64,000 bases of DNA from Aptenodytes patagonicus (lineage: Eukaryota > Chordata > Aves > Sphenisciformes > Spheniscidae): the NCBI RefSeq assembly GCF_965638725.1, contig NC_134949.1, positions 126,912,294 to 126,976,293 on the forward strand. The letters are read 5' to 3'. The notes below the pieces were generated by a model. It had not been told where the DNA came from and did no database searches. It saw nothing but the letters and a program-made list of their open reading frames with translations. The translations under genes were made by a program, and so were the position numbers. This document shows, piece by piece, positions 34,855-49,800 of this stretch (within the stretch, counting starts at the first letter, position 1; each line of letters opens with the position of its first letter).

Positions 34855-37800
34855 GTAAGTCTTGAAGTATGGTGGTGATCTTTGTTTTGGACAATGTGAG
34901 TTTGTATCTGGGGAAGGTGATGCTGTTGCCTTGCTCTATTTTTGCTTTTTCGTTGCTTAATACATACAGCAAGAAAATATAGTCAGTTATAATAAATAAA
35001 TATTGCTGACATTTAAAAAGTGAGATACTTTGTTGGGGGAAACCAGACAGACCCTTACTAGTCAAGTGTGCTAGAGAATAAAGCCTTTTGTCCTTTTCTT
35101 TGCAAGGTATGTATTTGGAGGGATAAATTTCAGATTTTTATTTTCAAACTCTTGGGTGGAGGGGTGCTTGAGGTTAGCTTTCCTTTCTTAACCAGAAATG
35201 TATTTTCTCCCCCATAATTTGATGTGTAATACAGACTTGTAGAATTACAGTTTTAGTTCTTGCTACTGTAATATTTAAAAAACACCAAACAAACAAAAAA
35301 GCAAAACAAAACCAAAACCTCTTTGCTTTAGGAAAACTAATCCTGGAAGTTGGATATCATCAGTTTTTGTGCTTTCTGAGATAGAATACCGAGTCAATTG
35401 TGTGTGAATAACAAAAAAATAACAAATGAAAGACCACGCATTTCCCATTTGAGCAGTTTTATCACATGCTTTCTCTAGTAGAGCAGCAAGGACAAAGTCA
35501 TTTCAGTTCTATCATTTGTGAGGATGTTTTCAGCTGTGGGGATGAATAACTCAACTTGCAGGATAACTCACTTTTTTTTTTAATGTCTCTGTGAATATGC
35601 CAGAACTTCTTATAAAACAAGACCCTTGTTATGTAAAAGTTTCTAAGGCAGAAAATAATTGAAAAAGGTTAGTTAAAAATTAGGGACCATAGTAGGCTGT
35701 GTGATATCAGATCTTTGTATGTATGTACTTTTGTTTACAGATGTTAACGTTAAGATCAAGGCTAGAAGGAGCCAGTAGATACACTCTGATCTCTGTGTAT
35801 TGTTAAAAGCACAAATCCACAAAACACTCTCCTTCTTAAACAACTGAAACGTGCTGCAGGTAGAGAATAGAATAGATCAGGTTGTTATCTTTGTTTAATG
35901 TTTGCAGTGGCAGGGAGTTTGAGATGCCCTTTTAATTCAGATGAACTGCAGAGAAAGACCCAAGGGTGCCAGTGAGGTACAAGGGAAAATTCCTTCCCAG
36001 TCCCAAAGCCGGTTCATTATGTTCATGTACTCCGGCTGCCAGTACACACAGTCAGCGTCAGTTCTCCCATCAATCTTTAGAAATGGCTGATTTCTGTTGT
36101 TAGAGGAAGGCAAAAGTAAAGAAAAATCCTAAAAGCACTAAGGAAAGAAAGAAGTAATAACCCACGGTAGCCAAACTGACAACTCACAGAGCCATCATTT
36201 ATGTCCTAATCGTACCAGAAAACCGGATGAGTTAGTGAAATCTGATTATCAGTATGTTTAATGTTGAACTGCCTTTTAATAGCCCTCAAAGGAAGGTTGT
36301 AAACAAGGCAGATCGGCTCTGTGGACTCCAGAGCACTGCCACGTTGTTCCGCCTGTACCTGTGTGCTACCAAGCTCCCTCCCAAAGCCAGATCAGAGCAG
36401 GTGTTGTAAAGCAGCGTAACTGCTAGGGTGGTTCTTCAGGCTGTTAGACAACATGAAAAAAGTTGTCTTCGACTATTCCAAGATTACCAATGACTTGTGT
36501 GATGTTTTTATGTAACTTAGTGCTAAAAGTAAATCTGAATAAAATAATTTTCAAATACTCTTTTTTTTTTTTTTTTTTAATATTGTAGGTATAGAGCCTT
36601 CATTTTCTCTCTGACTTTCTTCTTGTATGCCAGCTTCCATTTATCAAGGAAACCTATTAGTATAGTTAAGGTAAGCGAGGTTGTGTCCTTGTTTAAACAT
36701 TCTTCTACTCCTGTCAAACACAGAAGTAGTCATCTTTTTCAGTATTTCCTTTTGTGAAAGGCAGTGTTTAACTTAGAATGGTTTAAAAGATTAAAAACTG
36801 ATAAAGCTAGTACGCAGTGACGTTTACTTGATAAACTTTAGTGAGGCCACACCTAGAACATTGCGTATATGTCTAATCTTTGGGCTTAAGACTTGAAACA
36901 GCTATGCCTACACTTAAGTCATGTGAATTAATCTAATTATAGATATTTACGAGTTTACAGGTTTACATTCATATGTGAGAAAAGTTGCTCGTAACTGATG
37001 AGTCAAATGTGATAAAATTCTACTGGCATTTACAAGACTTTTCCAAGTGCTGTTGAGCATCATAGTCATAGTTTTCTGTGCACTTGCGACTCTGTTCCCA
37101 GTGAAGCTGGTGGCAAAATATTACCTAATTCTAGGTTTGTTAGTTTAATCTTCGGCCTGTATAACTTGGCAAACACAAAACAAATCCCCCAGGGCTGTGT
37201 TGTATATAACTGATGAGTAACAATGGGCGAAGTAGCTTGATGATAGTGAAGAATTTTGAAATTCTGCAGTATCAGAAACACCAGTTCGCTATAGCATGTT
37301 GTTTCTAACCACGTAATTACTCTTTCACGTAATGGTGACTTCACCCAGCAAAATACCAAGCAATTAATAATGGCTAACAATTTTACTGATTTTGGTGGGT
37401 TTGACACAGGTTCATATAGAGCTAGAATTGTTAAATTTGTTGCTGTATGGGGATTAACAGTCACAAGTGAATTTTCTATTGTCAAATTTCCTTTCTGTAT
37501 CAGGGAGAGCTGCATAAGCATTGCGCTGCTTCACATGAAGTTGAAGTCAACTCCTACAAAGAATATGCTCCCCAGATTCAGCCTGTCAAAAAGCCTTCTA
37601 ATGTATCTCGGTGCGGTTGGGAGCCGTTTGGTAAGGGTTGTTTTTTTTCTTTCATAATACTGAGCTGATATTCATAATTAGATTATTCGCCTCCTGCTAT
37701 TTCTTCTTCACGTGTGGAGGGATTCGGGAGATTTGTATGGGAGGGGTGTTTTGTTTTCCATGTTCTCACTGATTTTTCCAAAGGAAGTTAAGTTGTGACT

Positions 37801-40800
37801 TACCTTATGATGTCTTTCCTACTTAAAGTCACTTAAACAACTGACATTATTTTACCTGTTATAGCTATGAGATGGTTTCAGTAGATCGGTTTTCAGTCAA
37901 AAAATGGGGTTTGTCTTTAGAATGTCTATTAAGGAAAAAGAATAAAATAAATCATTATAATTTTCTGCTGTTTTAATTCAAGGTCCAACTATCACTTAAA
38001 TGAAATTACTTGATGTTTATCAAACTGGAACTTTTCAGAGTCCTTATGTGCCAGAAAGAATATTTTTCTCCCCATTTTAATGGAGAAAAATGGGAGGCTT
38101 TATTGCAGAATAGAGTTGACAACTTACTGAATAGCTTATGTACCTGGCCTTTCACTTAAATAGAAAAAATATTTGCCTACTTACAATTAAATTTGAATTT
38201 AATTGTATTTTAATTTAATAGAGATTTTGTGTCGTTCCTTGACACTTTTATCACTACCAAGAACATCAGTGAAGTAGAATAGTCCATTCTGTCAATGTGT
38301 CAGTCCACTCCAGTCTATCTAGCCATCCATTCTAATTATTCTTTAATTACCAATTAAAAAAAAGTCCAGCTCTGTTCAAAGATAATTAAAGATCTGAGTT
38401 CTGGGTTTTCTGTGGACAAAATTCTGTGTATTAACTGCCTGCTGCAAGGTAATCCGTCTACTGAAATTAGTCCCATGGGTTTCCAATGTATTAGGATGCA
38501 GTTAAACTTGGTTGCTGTTTCTTGTCACTGGACCAATGGGAGACTGACAGTGCTTGTCTAAAACACTAGTTAGCTTTCTTAGTGGAGACTTCCGAGCTCC
38601 AGTGTCCTCCTTTTTCCATGAACACACAGGTTATTGCAAAGCTACCCCTTTGGGATGGCACTCTAGACTTTCAGCTCTGTTTTTGAGGCAACATAGCTGG
38701 TAAGCTGGGAGTAACACTGAAAGAAGGAATGCTTTAATAACTGTGACTTTATTCTCAAAGTCAATGGGAATTGTGGCTCTTTGAAAATAGACAAACTGTC
38801 TTTCTTGGTATGAGCTCAGGTCTCTTGAGACTAGTTTTGGTGTTTCTGGCTGGGCGGAGTCCCTCCTGCTCCCTCATCCTGCCTGCAAGTCCCATTTAGT
38901 TGCGATTATGGTCATTTGCTGTACAGAGCAGAACCCTGTTTGGTGTTTTTAAACAAAACTTCTATCTCTGTGCCTTATGAGTAGTTGGAAAATGAAATGC
39001 AAAAGGCTTTAACCATTTTAAAAGAAAGAAACTATATTAAGCAGATTCCTTAAAAGCCTACATGATGATGCATTTTTTTTTTAATCCATTTTGACTTTTA
39101 GGACCACAGACATTTGCAACACATCTTTCTGCTTTTAATAAAGTCTGTTAAAGTTTGGGTTTTCTTTTGTCTAAGGAGCTATAAGAAAAGGGCACCCTGT
39201 TAATAACTGATGTTTCTTCTCTTCCAAAATGCTGTTTTGAATAAGGTGTGATTAAGAATGGGCCTACCAATGTTTTCCTAATACGTTACGGACGACAGGG
39301 TCAGTTGTAGAGGGGGATTTTTTTTGGTTAACTAAAACGTGTTTTGCAAAATGGATACTTAAGTCTGAAAGTACCCACTGAAAATTAAATGTCAATGCAT
39401 GTCCACTAACATTTTTCTTGTAATATGTAGAAATGTTTGGGAAGTTATTGGTACATTTAAACTGATAATTTGTTTTGAAAATGATTCTTAGATAAGAACA
39501 ACTACAAACAGTTACTGGGAGCACTGGATTACTCATTTCTGTGTGCGTATGCAGTTGGAATGTATTTAAGGTAAACCTCACTCTCTTGGAAACCTGCTTT
39601 ATCGCTTACCGTTAATACATGAGGTTATACTACTTCTGAGATACTGTCCTTTCCTACTGTAAAGTTTCTGGTGAAGAGAGTGAGAACTTGGATGTAATTA
39701 TCCCACCTCTGTGCTAGTTGATGTGGAAGAAAATGCATCATCCTGAGTCCCCAGTGGTATCGTACCTGTTGGTATATAGGAAGCTTCCTACCCGCCCCCG
39801 CCCTGACTGCCCTGTGCAGGAACGCTTTCCAACTCGCAATCTAGCCTGTCTTTCCTTCATATGGAGTATGAAGGAATACATGCTGGAATACATGTCCCCA
39901 AACTTTATCAGTCTCCGACTTGCACATGTAGACTAAGCTGATTGTCCTGGCTTTCTCTGTAGTCAAAGGACAGAAGCAGGCACCTCCTAAAAATAATACT
40001 GCACATCTTAAGATGGTTCAGTATCAGCTGCCGTTTGGAGATGTCTCTTTTTATTGACTAAAACCAGAACCTTCATAACTAGAATCATTAGCAAGGGAGA
40101 CAAGTCTCACTTTAAATGGCTGGAGACATGTCCCACCTTATGGGTCATTTGGAAAGTGACTATATAAGTAAATAGCTTCCAATGCGCTTCAGGGGAGTAT
40201 CTCCCCAAAAGATGGTTGTGCAGATGTCAGCACTTGGCAATTAGTGAACAGGAAATGTTTGTTGCTTTTTCCTGTCAAGTGCTAAAAATTGCTCATGTGC
40301 TGCTGTGAAGAAAAACAGCAGTTACCAGTAAAGTTTCTCCTCAACCTGAATCAAACAACACAAAAATATTCTTTATTTGTGAAGGCTTGGGGTGTGATCT
40401 GATTTTTAATTATCACCTTTCTTTTTGTATCCTTCCGCATTCCAAGTGGAATAATAGGAGAACGGCTACCTATCCGGTACTATCTGACGGTTGGGATGCT
40501 TGCTAGTGGACTCTTCACTGCAATGTTTGGATTGGGTTATTTCTATAACATACATAATCTGTGGTTTTACATAATGGCCCAGGTAGGCACGATGTTATTT
40601 AACTACTCTGAGTTTCCATGGTGCTGTTTAGTGTTGTATTGGGGTTTCTTTCAGTTGCAAACAGTGATTAGTGGTTGGATGGGAGGATGTAAATGCTGGC
40701 ATACATAGTCGTCGATGATAGGCAGAAATGATAGAGTGGATAGCCGCAGGTTTTATTTTTGAAAAATGTTTTCTTAGTGGAAGAAATCTTTCAAAACAAA

Positions 40801-43800
40801 TTAAAGTGTTTCAGTCTGTGTCAAATCAGTGATCAAATCTTTGCAAGCTTAAGTATGGGTGAGTTTTAAAACAAATGTATTTACTTTTGTCAGTCTGCCA
40901 AGACCTGAGTGACGCATCCTGGCTTTCTCTGCAGGAGAATTACATTTATGCTGCTAATGATGAACAGTCTCCCACATTGGTGTGGCTGAGAACAGGCAAC
41001 TTCTGTAACAAGATTCATTGTGTGGGATTTTTCAGAGCACTTGTAGATCTAATCAGGCGTCACAAGAATATTTACCATTGACCTGAAATGGAATTTAGGT
41101 CAGGACCAGGATATGGTTAGCACTCCTGAGTCATTTTTGACAGGTCTGCACCTTGCACTGCTGCTTTCTTTGTGTTATTGCAGTAGCACTTTCACTGCTG
41201 GCACGTTTGCATGGCATTGTGCAACATGGCATGCAGCGATACTAACTTGGGTACTGCAAGCTTTTATAACCGTTTCACCAAGTCATCCGTTTAACCATGT
41301 CACTGCCCCGGCGCTCTTGGCTTACGTGGCTTCCAAGACAGGAGATGGCTCCTTCAGGGTTCAGCTAACAATCTCTACCAATGCTGCACTGCGTGATGTG
41401 GTCAGTGAATCCTGTAATACCAAGGGTGGTCTCGCACCACCAGCCTAATTGTTTTTTGTTGGGTAGAGTGAGGTTGTTTCGTTGCATGTTCAAATGCTGA
41501 TTGTACATGTGGATGATTGTATTGTGATCTCTGTGTTAATGTGTAATTCTAGATAGGGAGCTTTTTAGGAGTTCAGATGAGTTAGGGTTATGATCTGTGC
41601 AACATGGAGGCTGAAATAGTTCTTACTTCAGCCTGAATATAGTAAGTTAAGTTTCTCCTCTCAGTTTATTTACAGGTGTCTGTTAAGCATTTTAAAGGTA
41701 ATGTTCAAAATTATCCAGTCTCCCCTAAAGTTTTCTTTTTTTCCGCTTTGTTTGATTGCAAACGTGCTTTGCCGTATGTTCAAATTGAGATAAGTATTAT
41801 GTTGCTGTTTGAGCGTGGGGAATTCGTTTCTCTGTTCAGTTCAGTGCAATATGATTTTTTGGTAAGCATGTGATTGAATTACTTTTTTTTTTTTTTGGTT
41901 GAAATCATAAAATAATTGGAGAGATGTAGATAGAGGGAAGAATCTCTGCAAAACATCGTAACTTGTTTATTCTTGGAAAAGAATGCTTTTAAAACCCCCC
42001 ACTAAATTTCTAAATTCAAAGCATTTGTGTAGGCTTCCTTTTCCCAATGCAGCACTCAGCAGGAATTGTGTAAGAACGTGACTTATTATAGGGTATGTTT
42101 ATTTATTATTATTTTTATATACTTTCAGATAGCTAATGGGTTGGTGCAAACTACTGGCTGGCCGAGTGTCGTTACATGTATTGGCAACTGGTTTGGAAAA
42201 GGAAGGTAAATAATATGTAATCCAAAGTTTTGGAAATACAAATCGACACATTCTGCACTGTAATATTATAGTCAATTTAAATATCTTTCTTTTGCTTCAG
42301 TGTTTTTTTTGGGATGAAACAAGCAGTTAGGTAGATCTTTGAGAGGAGTTTCCTTTACTACGCTGATTAGTTTATATATTGGTTTGAAATAGTCTCTCTC
42401 ATGTCAAAACTGTGTTCTGTGGTAGCTCTTTAGTCTGATGTTTAATTTTTCAGGTGAAATATTTCAGAATTGAATTAAGAATAATTTTTGCAAATGTTAA
42501 CAGTGTGAAACCACTTCTAATAAAGGCTGTTGTTATGCCATTTTAATGTGGAATTTCCTGTGTTTTCATTTGTGTTTCAAAGCAGTTGTCAGGGTGTAAC
42601 TCTAAAAGTATCTTTTTGTCTAATGTTTTTTTTCTAACACACTTACAGAATCTTGAAAATTTAATTAAAAAAAGAAAATACATATGGCAACTGATTTAAC
42701 CTTTCTTTTTGTCACTTTCTTTAAATAATCTCTTTTTTTTTTTTTTTTTTTCCTTAATCCTGCATGGAGATCACTCATAATGTTTATTTTGTCATACTGT
42801 ACAGGAGTTTTCCATAAATTTTGCACAAGCTGCATGCTAAATCCATTGGCTCTGGTAATAGTTGATGCATGTAGCATATAGTAATGCTACTGTAGTGCCA
42901 TCCATTGTAGTTACATACCCTTGAATGATCATTATTGTCAATCGGTTCAAGAGAAGGGCATATGAAAATTAAGTATATGCTTTCTGTATAAAGTCACAGG
43001 ATAGTTAAGAAGATGTAGGCTCAAACTAGTTTTCCATAGTCCCTGCAGCCTTTTTGGTGAATGTTACAAAATGCAGAGAATGATAACCGTCGTACAATAC
43101 TGAACAGAATTGGCAAGTCTGTGTAAAACAAATATATTTATTTAGATTTTTCTTTGTGCAAAAGCAACAGCCTTTACTTTTAGGAGGCTGCATAGTGGAC
43201 TGGTGGATAGGGCTCTGGTTTGAATGTCAGTGATCTGGTTCTTGTTTTCATTTTGTTACAAATTCTGTGAAACATGAGCAGACCTTTTAAGATTTGTCTT
43301 CAGCCAAAGGAAACCATTTAGTTCAGTTCAAATTAGGTTGCGCCAGGTAAACTCCTGCTGAGGGCAAGGCAGTTTTCCCATGACTTACCAGGAGGAAAAA
43401 AAAACCCTGCTAACTGTCATGACTTCAGTAGGATTTTTTGTGGTTTACATGAGCTCAGCTGGAGCTATTCTACAGCAGCTCTAATCTGGGATTTCCAGGC
43501 AGACAGCAGTTTGATGTGTCTGTTAGCCAAGCTTGTGCAGGTGTTACCTTCTACTAGCGTCTAGCAAGTCCAGAATGTGATCAGCAAATACTGAATTTGC
43601 TCTACCTATCCTGTACAGATTGTTTTCTTCTGCGTGATAAGTCTAACATATCCTGAAAGCATCAGATTATCAGTGCTATGTGTTTGCAGGAGGACTTTCA
43701 TTCCCAGAAGCATTGGACTTAGTGTGCGCATGCTATGCAACGTCTGCATACTTGTTTTTATCGAAGAAACTCTATCCGGAAATATGCAAGCCCTAGTGGT

Positions 43801-46800
43801 GCCTTTAAATGCCATTAAGTGCAGGATGAGTTCTGTCATGCACAGAGAAGTATTTAGAACACTTCTATTAATATTTAGGTGCCTTGACATTGCCAGATGA
43901 AAGACTAGCATAATGAAGTGGTCAGTTAAAGAACAATAAGATTGCAAATATTTCACTAACACCACAGCTGAACAGTCATTTTTGATACACTTTTCTCAAG
44001 ATAGCAATGCTTATTGTTGGAATAATAAGAAATGTTTGTGGTTTTGTTTTTTTTTTTAAATGCAGGAGAGGTTTGATCATGGGAATCTGGAATTCACACA
44101 CTTCAGTGGGAAATATCTTGGGATCCTTAATTGCTGCTTATTGGGTGTCTACGTGCTGGGGTCTCTCCTTCGTGATGCCTGGTGTTATCATTGCTGTGAT
44201 GGGGATTGTTTGTTTCCTGTTTCTTATTGAACGTAAGTGCTTTAATGGGATAGAACCATGGAAGGCTCATTATGGGTGAAGAACACCAGCTGTTTAAGCT
44301 AAATGACCCAGTGCAAAGTATATTCCTTAAGCTATGCCAATACTTAAAGAACTTCTTCCTAGAAAACTAGATGAAGAAGAACCTGTGTAAATCTAAAGAG
44401 TTTATACACTTAGACTCTGGCATACCTGGGAGAGTAACACTTCAGAATTCAGTCCACTGCCCTGTCATTACTTCCCTGTCTTTATAAATTGTTCAAGTGT
44501 ATCTTAGCAGAATGTCCCACCTGGCTGCAATGTATGTTCTGTGCTACCGTTCAACCCATGCCATCCATATTCTGTGCTATGAAATACAGAAATCAGCCGA
44601 TAGAGCAAGTTTTGACACTTTAAATTAGAAATTAAAAAGGCATGCCCTGTCTTGTCCCTATGTAGACTCAGAGATATTAGTATGAATGCTTATTTCACTG
44701 TATCTGTCCTATCTCGGGAAGTAAAAAGTTCTGCCGATATAACTAGAACGCTGTAATGAGCTGGACTGCCAGAATAGCACTTAATGTGGTCATAGGATGG
44801 GAAGGGTACCATGGAGCACCCTTTTCTTTTTCTCTAAAGCTACAGTTACACATTTCTACCAGGACTACTTCTGTGTTATCTGTACCGTTGGTTTATTGTC
44901 AGTAAATTACACTACTGCTAAGTGTTTTAAGAGATACTCATGATGCTTGTTTTCACTATTAACTATGTGTGGTATTGTATTTCAGATCCTAAAGATATAA
45001 GTTGCTCCTGCACACCATCCAGTGTAAGTGAATGCTTTTTCTATTTTAATTTTTCCTCCTAATACACATGTTTATTATGATAGTTCTGGAAATCACATAA
45101 TCTGTGTGGCCCTTTTGTGCCAGGCTGTTATAACTGACCCTATACTTGAGGGAATGATTGGTCTTCTGTGCTTCACTGGTAAACCAGTAGCTTACTTTCT
45201 ATCAAAGCAATATGAATCAAGACGTGAATGAGTTTGTTTTAATTAAAGTTTTGGAATAGATGATCTTACTACAGTAAAAATTGTTCTTTTTTTTTTTTTT
45301 TGAGTTTTCTTACTTTCCTCCAGTCTTCCTGGGCATCTTCAGAGCATTTTGACCTATCTCCTGGTGTTGCCTGCCTTGTTTAGGTATGGCATAATGGGAT
45401 AGCTGCCAACCATATCCTGTGAAGGGTCTCGCTGTTGAGAACCCCATTACAGAAAGAGCAGATAGCCCTTTTCCTGGCATAGTGTAAATGAACCATGCAT
45501 CTATGGGCTTGGGGATGGAAGGTGGGATCTTCCCTTGGATAGAGGTAAGGACGGTAGCAGCACATGGCTAGGGAAAAGAGGAAGCAAGGGGTGAGCTGAG
45601 TTGAAGAGGTTGGAGCAAACAGTGAGTCTGTGACAGTGAGTTTAGTCGTGATATAACATGGCCTTTATTTAACCAAAACTGACATTAATGAAGAGCTGTG
45701 AAAAGGAGAGAGAAATAATCTGTGCTTAGTGGTATGGGTCACATGACAAATCAATGCTTTAGTTTTTGTGGCGTCACAGAGTAATTTAGGTTGGAAGGGA
45801 CGGGACCTCTGGACGTTGTATGGTCCTACCCTCTGCTTGTAGTAGGTCTAAATTTGACATAGGATCAAATTGCTTAGGGCTTGCCTGTCAAATTTTGAAA
45901 TCCTCAAGGATGGAGATGCTGTTTATACATAGATGATGGGATTTTTTTAAATATACAGTGAGATTTTAGAACACATTGATTACATGTTTTACTGGCATCA
46001 AGGCAGTGGATCTTGCTATTGTATAAGAGCTTATACTTCAAGGGCTTCAATTTTGGCAAGGTAGTGAACTTCACTAAGCTGTAAATATACTCACACACAC
46101 ACACAAACTGTGGAACGCATACTGCCTGGATCACAAGGGTAAATGCGACTCTCTTGACACAAGAGTTTGAAAATCCAGCATCAGAGATTGACCACTTAAG
46201 GCATTGTTGAAGCAGGATTGAAGCGTGTGTGTGCAAATGTCTAAGCTTTCTTTGGGTTGCTGAACATTGCGTGTATACTTCCTTGTGCCATTGTGGCAGC
46301 AAAACTCATAACTTTTTTTATTGTTGCTAAAAGAAAAGCTTTCTCTTTAAGTATTAGTATAAGGTTGCTCAAACACTATTTTAAATGTAGGTTGGAAGTG
46401 ATTAAGCTCTGGTACCAAGATGTTTGCCCAATGCTTTTGAAACAAAAGTTCGTAAGACGTTTTATGTACTCAAAATTAAGTAATGTAGAAAGCCATGTCA
46501 AAGGCGAAAAGGTGTGCCTTAGAAAGCTTTAGCTACTATGTGAGAAGATGATTCCTTTCTTGCCTCGTGTAGCTGTGACCCAAGAGGAGGGAGGCAATCA
46601 AAACAGAACGAGAGAAAAATAAAAAGCAAGGAAAGGGAACAAAAAAGAGAGCATTAGGAAGAGCAGCTGTGTATAACTTCTTGTAACAGAACGTCATTTG
46701 TAGCCCAGTTTTGTTTAGGAGTGTGTTTGCAGGTTCATCTCTGTTTCATGTTGCGTAAGACTCTGGTATGCGTTTGTCTCTACTGTAACCAAAACCTAGA

Positions 46801-49800
46801 GCAGCGTGTGGTTCCAGGCTGTTTGTCCTTTGGCTCCCAGGGACCTGTGGGCAATCAGGTCTGCCACATTTTCAGCTGGTTCTTTGGAAGAATAGTAGGG
46901 GGAGATTGGCAAAGAAGGTCTTAAGGTTTCCCGTGTGTGAGGGCAAATCAGGGCTGTTGGGGAAAGTGTCAGAGGGAAGGTCCCAAGGGAATCCCACATT
47001 TGTTTTCCAATGCTAGGGGATTATACATGGAGATTGTCTGCACATGTAGGTGTATGTGAACTATACCTTTTAGTTGCAAGTCTTGCAGGTAGATTGTATA
47101 GGGATGATTGCTGTTTTTTTACCACCCCCCCAATAGTTTCAGATAGATGGCTTTTTACATTTTAAATGCTCTCTTCTTGAATAGTAACTGAAGGCAACTT
47201 TTCTAGTCTGTGTTATCTCTTCTTTACCAGTTAATGGGTTTTTTTCTCCTCATATGAAGTAGTCCTGATAAAGCTTCTGAATACTTTTAATGGTCTGGAA
47301 ATCCTAGTCTTAGTTTGTTACTGTGAGATAAGGTGTGGTCACAATATGCTCTGTATTTTTCATTTAATTCTCTTTCATTTCTTAAAGGTAACTTCTGTCA
47401 AGTATGCGAATATTTTAAGTGACCCTTAGAGACTCCTCACAGGAGGTGTTTTTTTCCTTAGCTTTTATGTAGTTCAGAAATGCTCCCATGAACATTTCAG
47501 CTGCTGTTTATAATACCTAGAGCATAATGTTTACAGAATTTGCTGTTAAGCTTTATGGAAGTAAATGTTTGTTATTTGTTTCAAATACACTTTTACTGGA
47601 AAGCATAAGTAAAGAGTTCTGCATAGTATGTTGCTCGTATGTCTCGAGGAGCTGGTATGGAAAAATTTGACATTCAATTTCTACTTGCCGTGATATTTTT
47701 AACAAAAATTTAGTATTTTAGGAGCTTTTTTTCCCCTTCCATTCACCACCCTTTCTCCCAGTCCCAGAAAAGGGCTAGCATTTGATCTAATCTTCTCTAG
47801 GACACCAGCAAGATCGCCGCTCCAGGCGCAGTCTCATTGTGTAGGGATGCATTTGACCTTGTTTCCTTGGAAACCTTGTTCTCCAGAGCAAAAGGCATCA
47901 CTTCTTCCTGCCCTATTCCATATATTCATATCTGCAAGTCTTGTAGGAGGTTTATAAAAGTGCTTCCCCACCTGCCTTGGAGCCTTCTTAGATTAAGATT
48001 CGCCATTGTCTTGGGAAGCTGTATGCCATTTGAATTGCTCAGATACCTCTCTTCAGACCTGTATGGTCTGCAAAGTACAATGGATTCTAAATCCTTAATG
48101 AATAGGACTCACACTTTCCGTTTGCTGTGGGGAGGGTGGTTTTAGAAGTTAAGGAAATTAATAAGGTAAGAATAGAAGTTCAAGAAGATCTCCTACAAAT
48201 GCAAATGTGCTAATGACAGTGTCTAACTGTAAAGAAAACTAATTGCTAATTGAGGGAAGGTTCATGTCGTAAAATAGACTGTGTTACTGCTGGGAACAAA
48301 AACTTTCAGCCGTCTTGTACAAGGGGTAGAATTTGCTGGCAGGCATAAAATGCTAGGTCTCCTTTTTTGCTCAGTCATTTCAGTGACAACCTGAACAACC
48401 TGTGTGCTTCTGCAAATATAAATGTTTTTTTGAAGACACTAAAGAAACATACGCGCTTGCTTTGCTCATAAGGCTGTAGTAGGTCACTATGGACAGATGT
48501 CTTGGCTAGGTGCAGGCAGCTCTGCCAGCTGGTGCCAAAAGCTGAACCTCACTGTGGAAGAATGAGGCCAGTTAAATTTAAGCACAACTAAAATAAATGC
48601 TGAACATGAGGGAAGGACTTAGGGTAGATGTATATTAAGATTTATAGATCAGATTCATCTCTGTGTGATATCACTATCTTGGATGAATTTGGTCTACTGT
48701 TTATTTGCAGCATGATTGTGAGCCGAATATTTCTACAGAGTTTGTAGTGGTGAGTAATCTGATTTCACTGAGTTGTCCAGAAGCACAGACGGAGAGCCAG
48801 GCACAGAGCCTTGAATGCGCGGTTCTTATTCTTTATTCACCGATTTCTTTGGCTGTGCTTCATTTGCCTATATTCACCTTGGCTCTGATTTACGAATCTG
48901 AAATTTGTTTCAAAACAAATATTTGAGTACAATAAAGTGCTTTTAAATGCTAGCATTGGAGGCTTAATCTATGACTTTCCAAAAGGCTATACCTATGACA
49001 AATGCAAGCGAGAAGTTAGTGTGCTTTATTAAGCATTAGTGCACTTTCGTAATGAAAGTTAAAGAGTAGATTTAACGGCATTTGTGAAATGTGATGATTT
49101 AGAACTGTTTTTATTGCTTCTCATCTTTTCTCCCTGTTCCTTTTTTTTTTTTTTTAAATAAGTAAACATGTTAGTTGCAGCGTGTTCATACAGACCTGTC
49201 TTTATGTTCTAGGAACTTTCTTTAACCTGACTTTGCATTTCCAGGAAACTTAGCTCTCTTAAACTCCTGTGGCAAAGTGGTTGTGCATTTAAAAGATACC
49301 AGGCTGCAATTTTTATCTTCTGAAAAGGAGAAAGAGGTCTAAGTATTAAACGTGCAGCCTCTCAGTCTAGTCCTTTTCCCCAGACATTTCCTCCTTACCA
49401 CAGTAAATCTTATTTTTGACAGTCAAATGAAAAAGTCTTTCATTTTTTATCTGCTGAGCTGCTGAATAAAGATGTAGATGACTTGTCTCTAGATAATGGA
49501 TTTTCTTCCCCACAGATTATTGTAAATCACTTTTCTGACAAGAGCCTAATTTTCTGTAAGATAAAATTGAAAAATCTGTTTTATCAGACCCTGGCAGTTT
49601 GAGTGTTGTTTGTTTATTTTGGGGAATGCGTGCCCAAGACTGCTTGTGCCTCAGCTCTGCACTGAGCAGCAGAAATACTTTAGTTTATCTTCAGAAGTTT
49701 TTTGCCTTTTTAGAAGGATTTGGTTGATGAATGGCAGTTTGTCTAAAGAATATTGCAATACATATCCTTGTATTTTTGTTGGGGAAGAATTACCTAGTGA

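Noticed and set aside
43606..43965. 119-codon minus-strand ORF in an SLC37A1 intron
   Set aside because: No domain features; a plus-strand ORF of similar length overlaps it, as expected by chance.
46089..46106. CA repeat considered as Z-DNA or regulatory element
   Set aside because: Too short and too common to support a function.
46257..46532. 91-codon ORF starting [17 protein letters not shown]
   Set aside because: Looks membrane-like at first, but sits in an intron, is not in the transporter family alignment and lacks paired splice sites.
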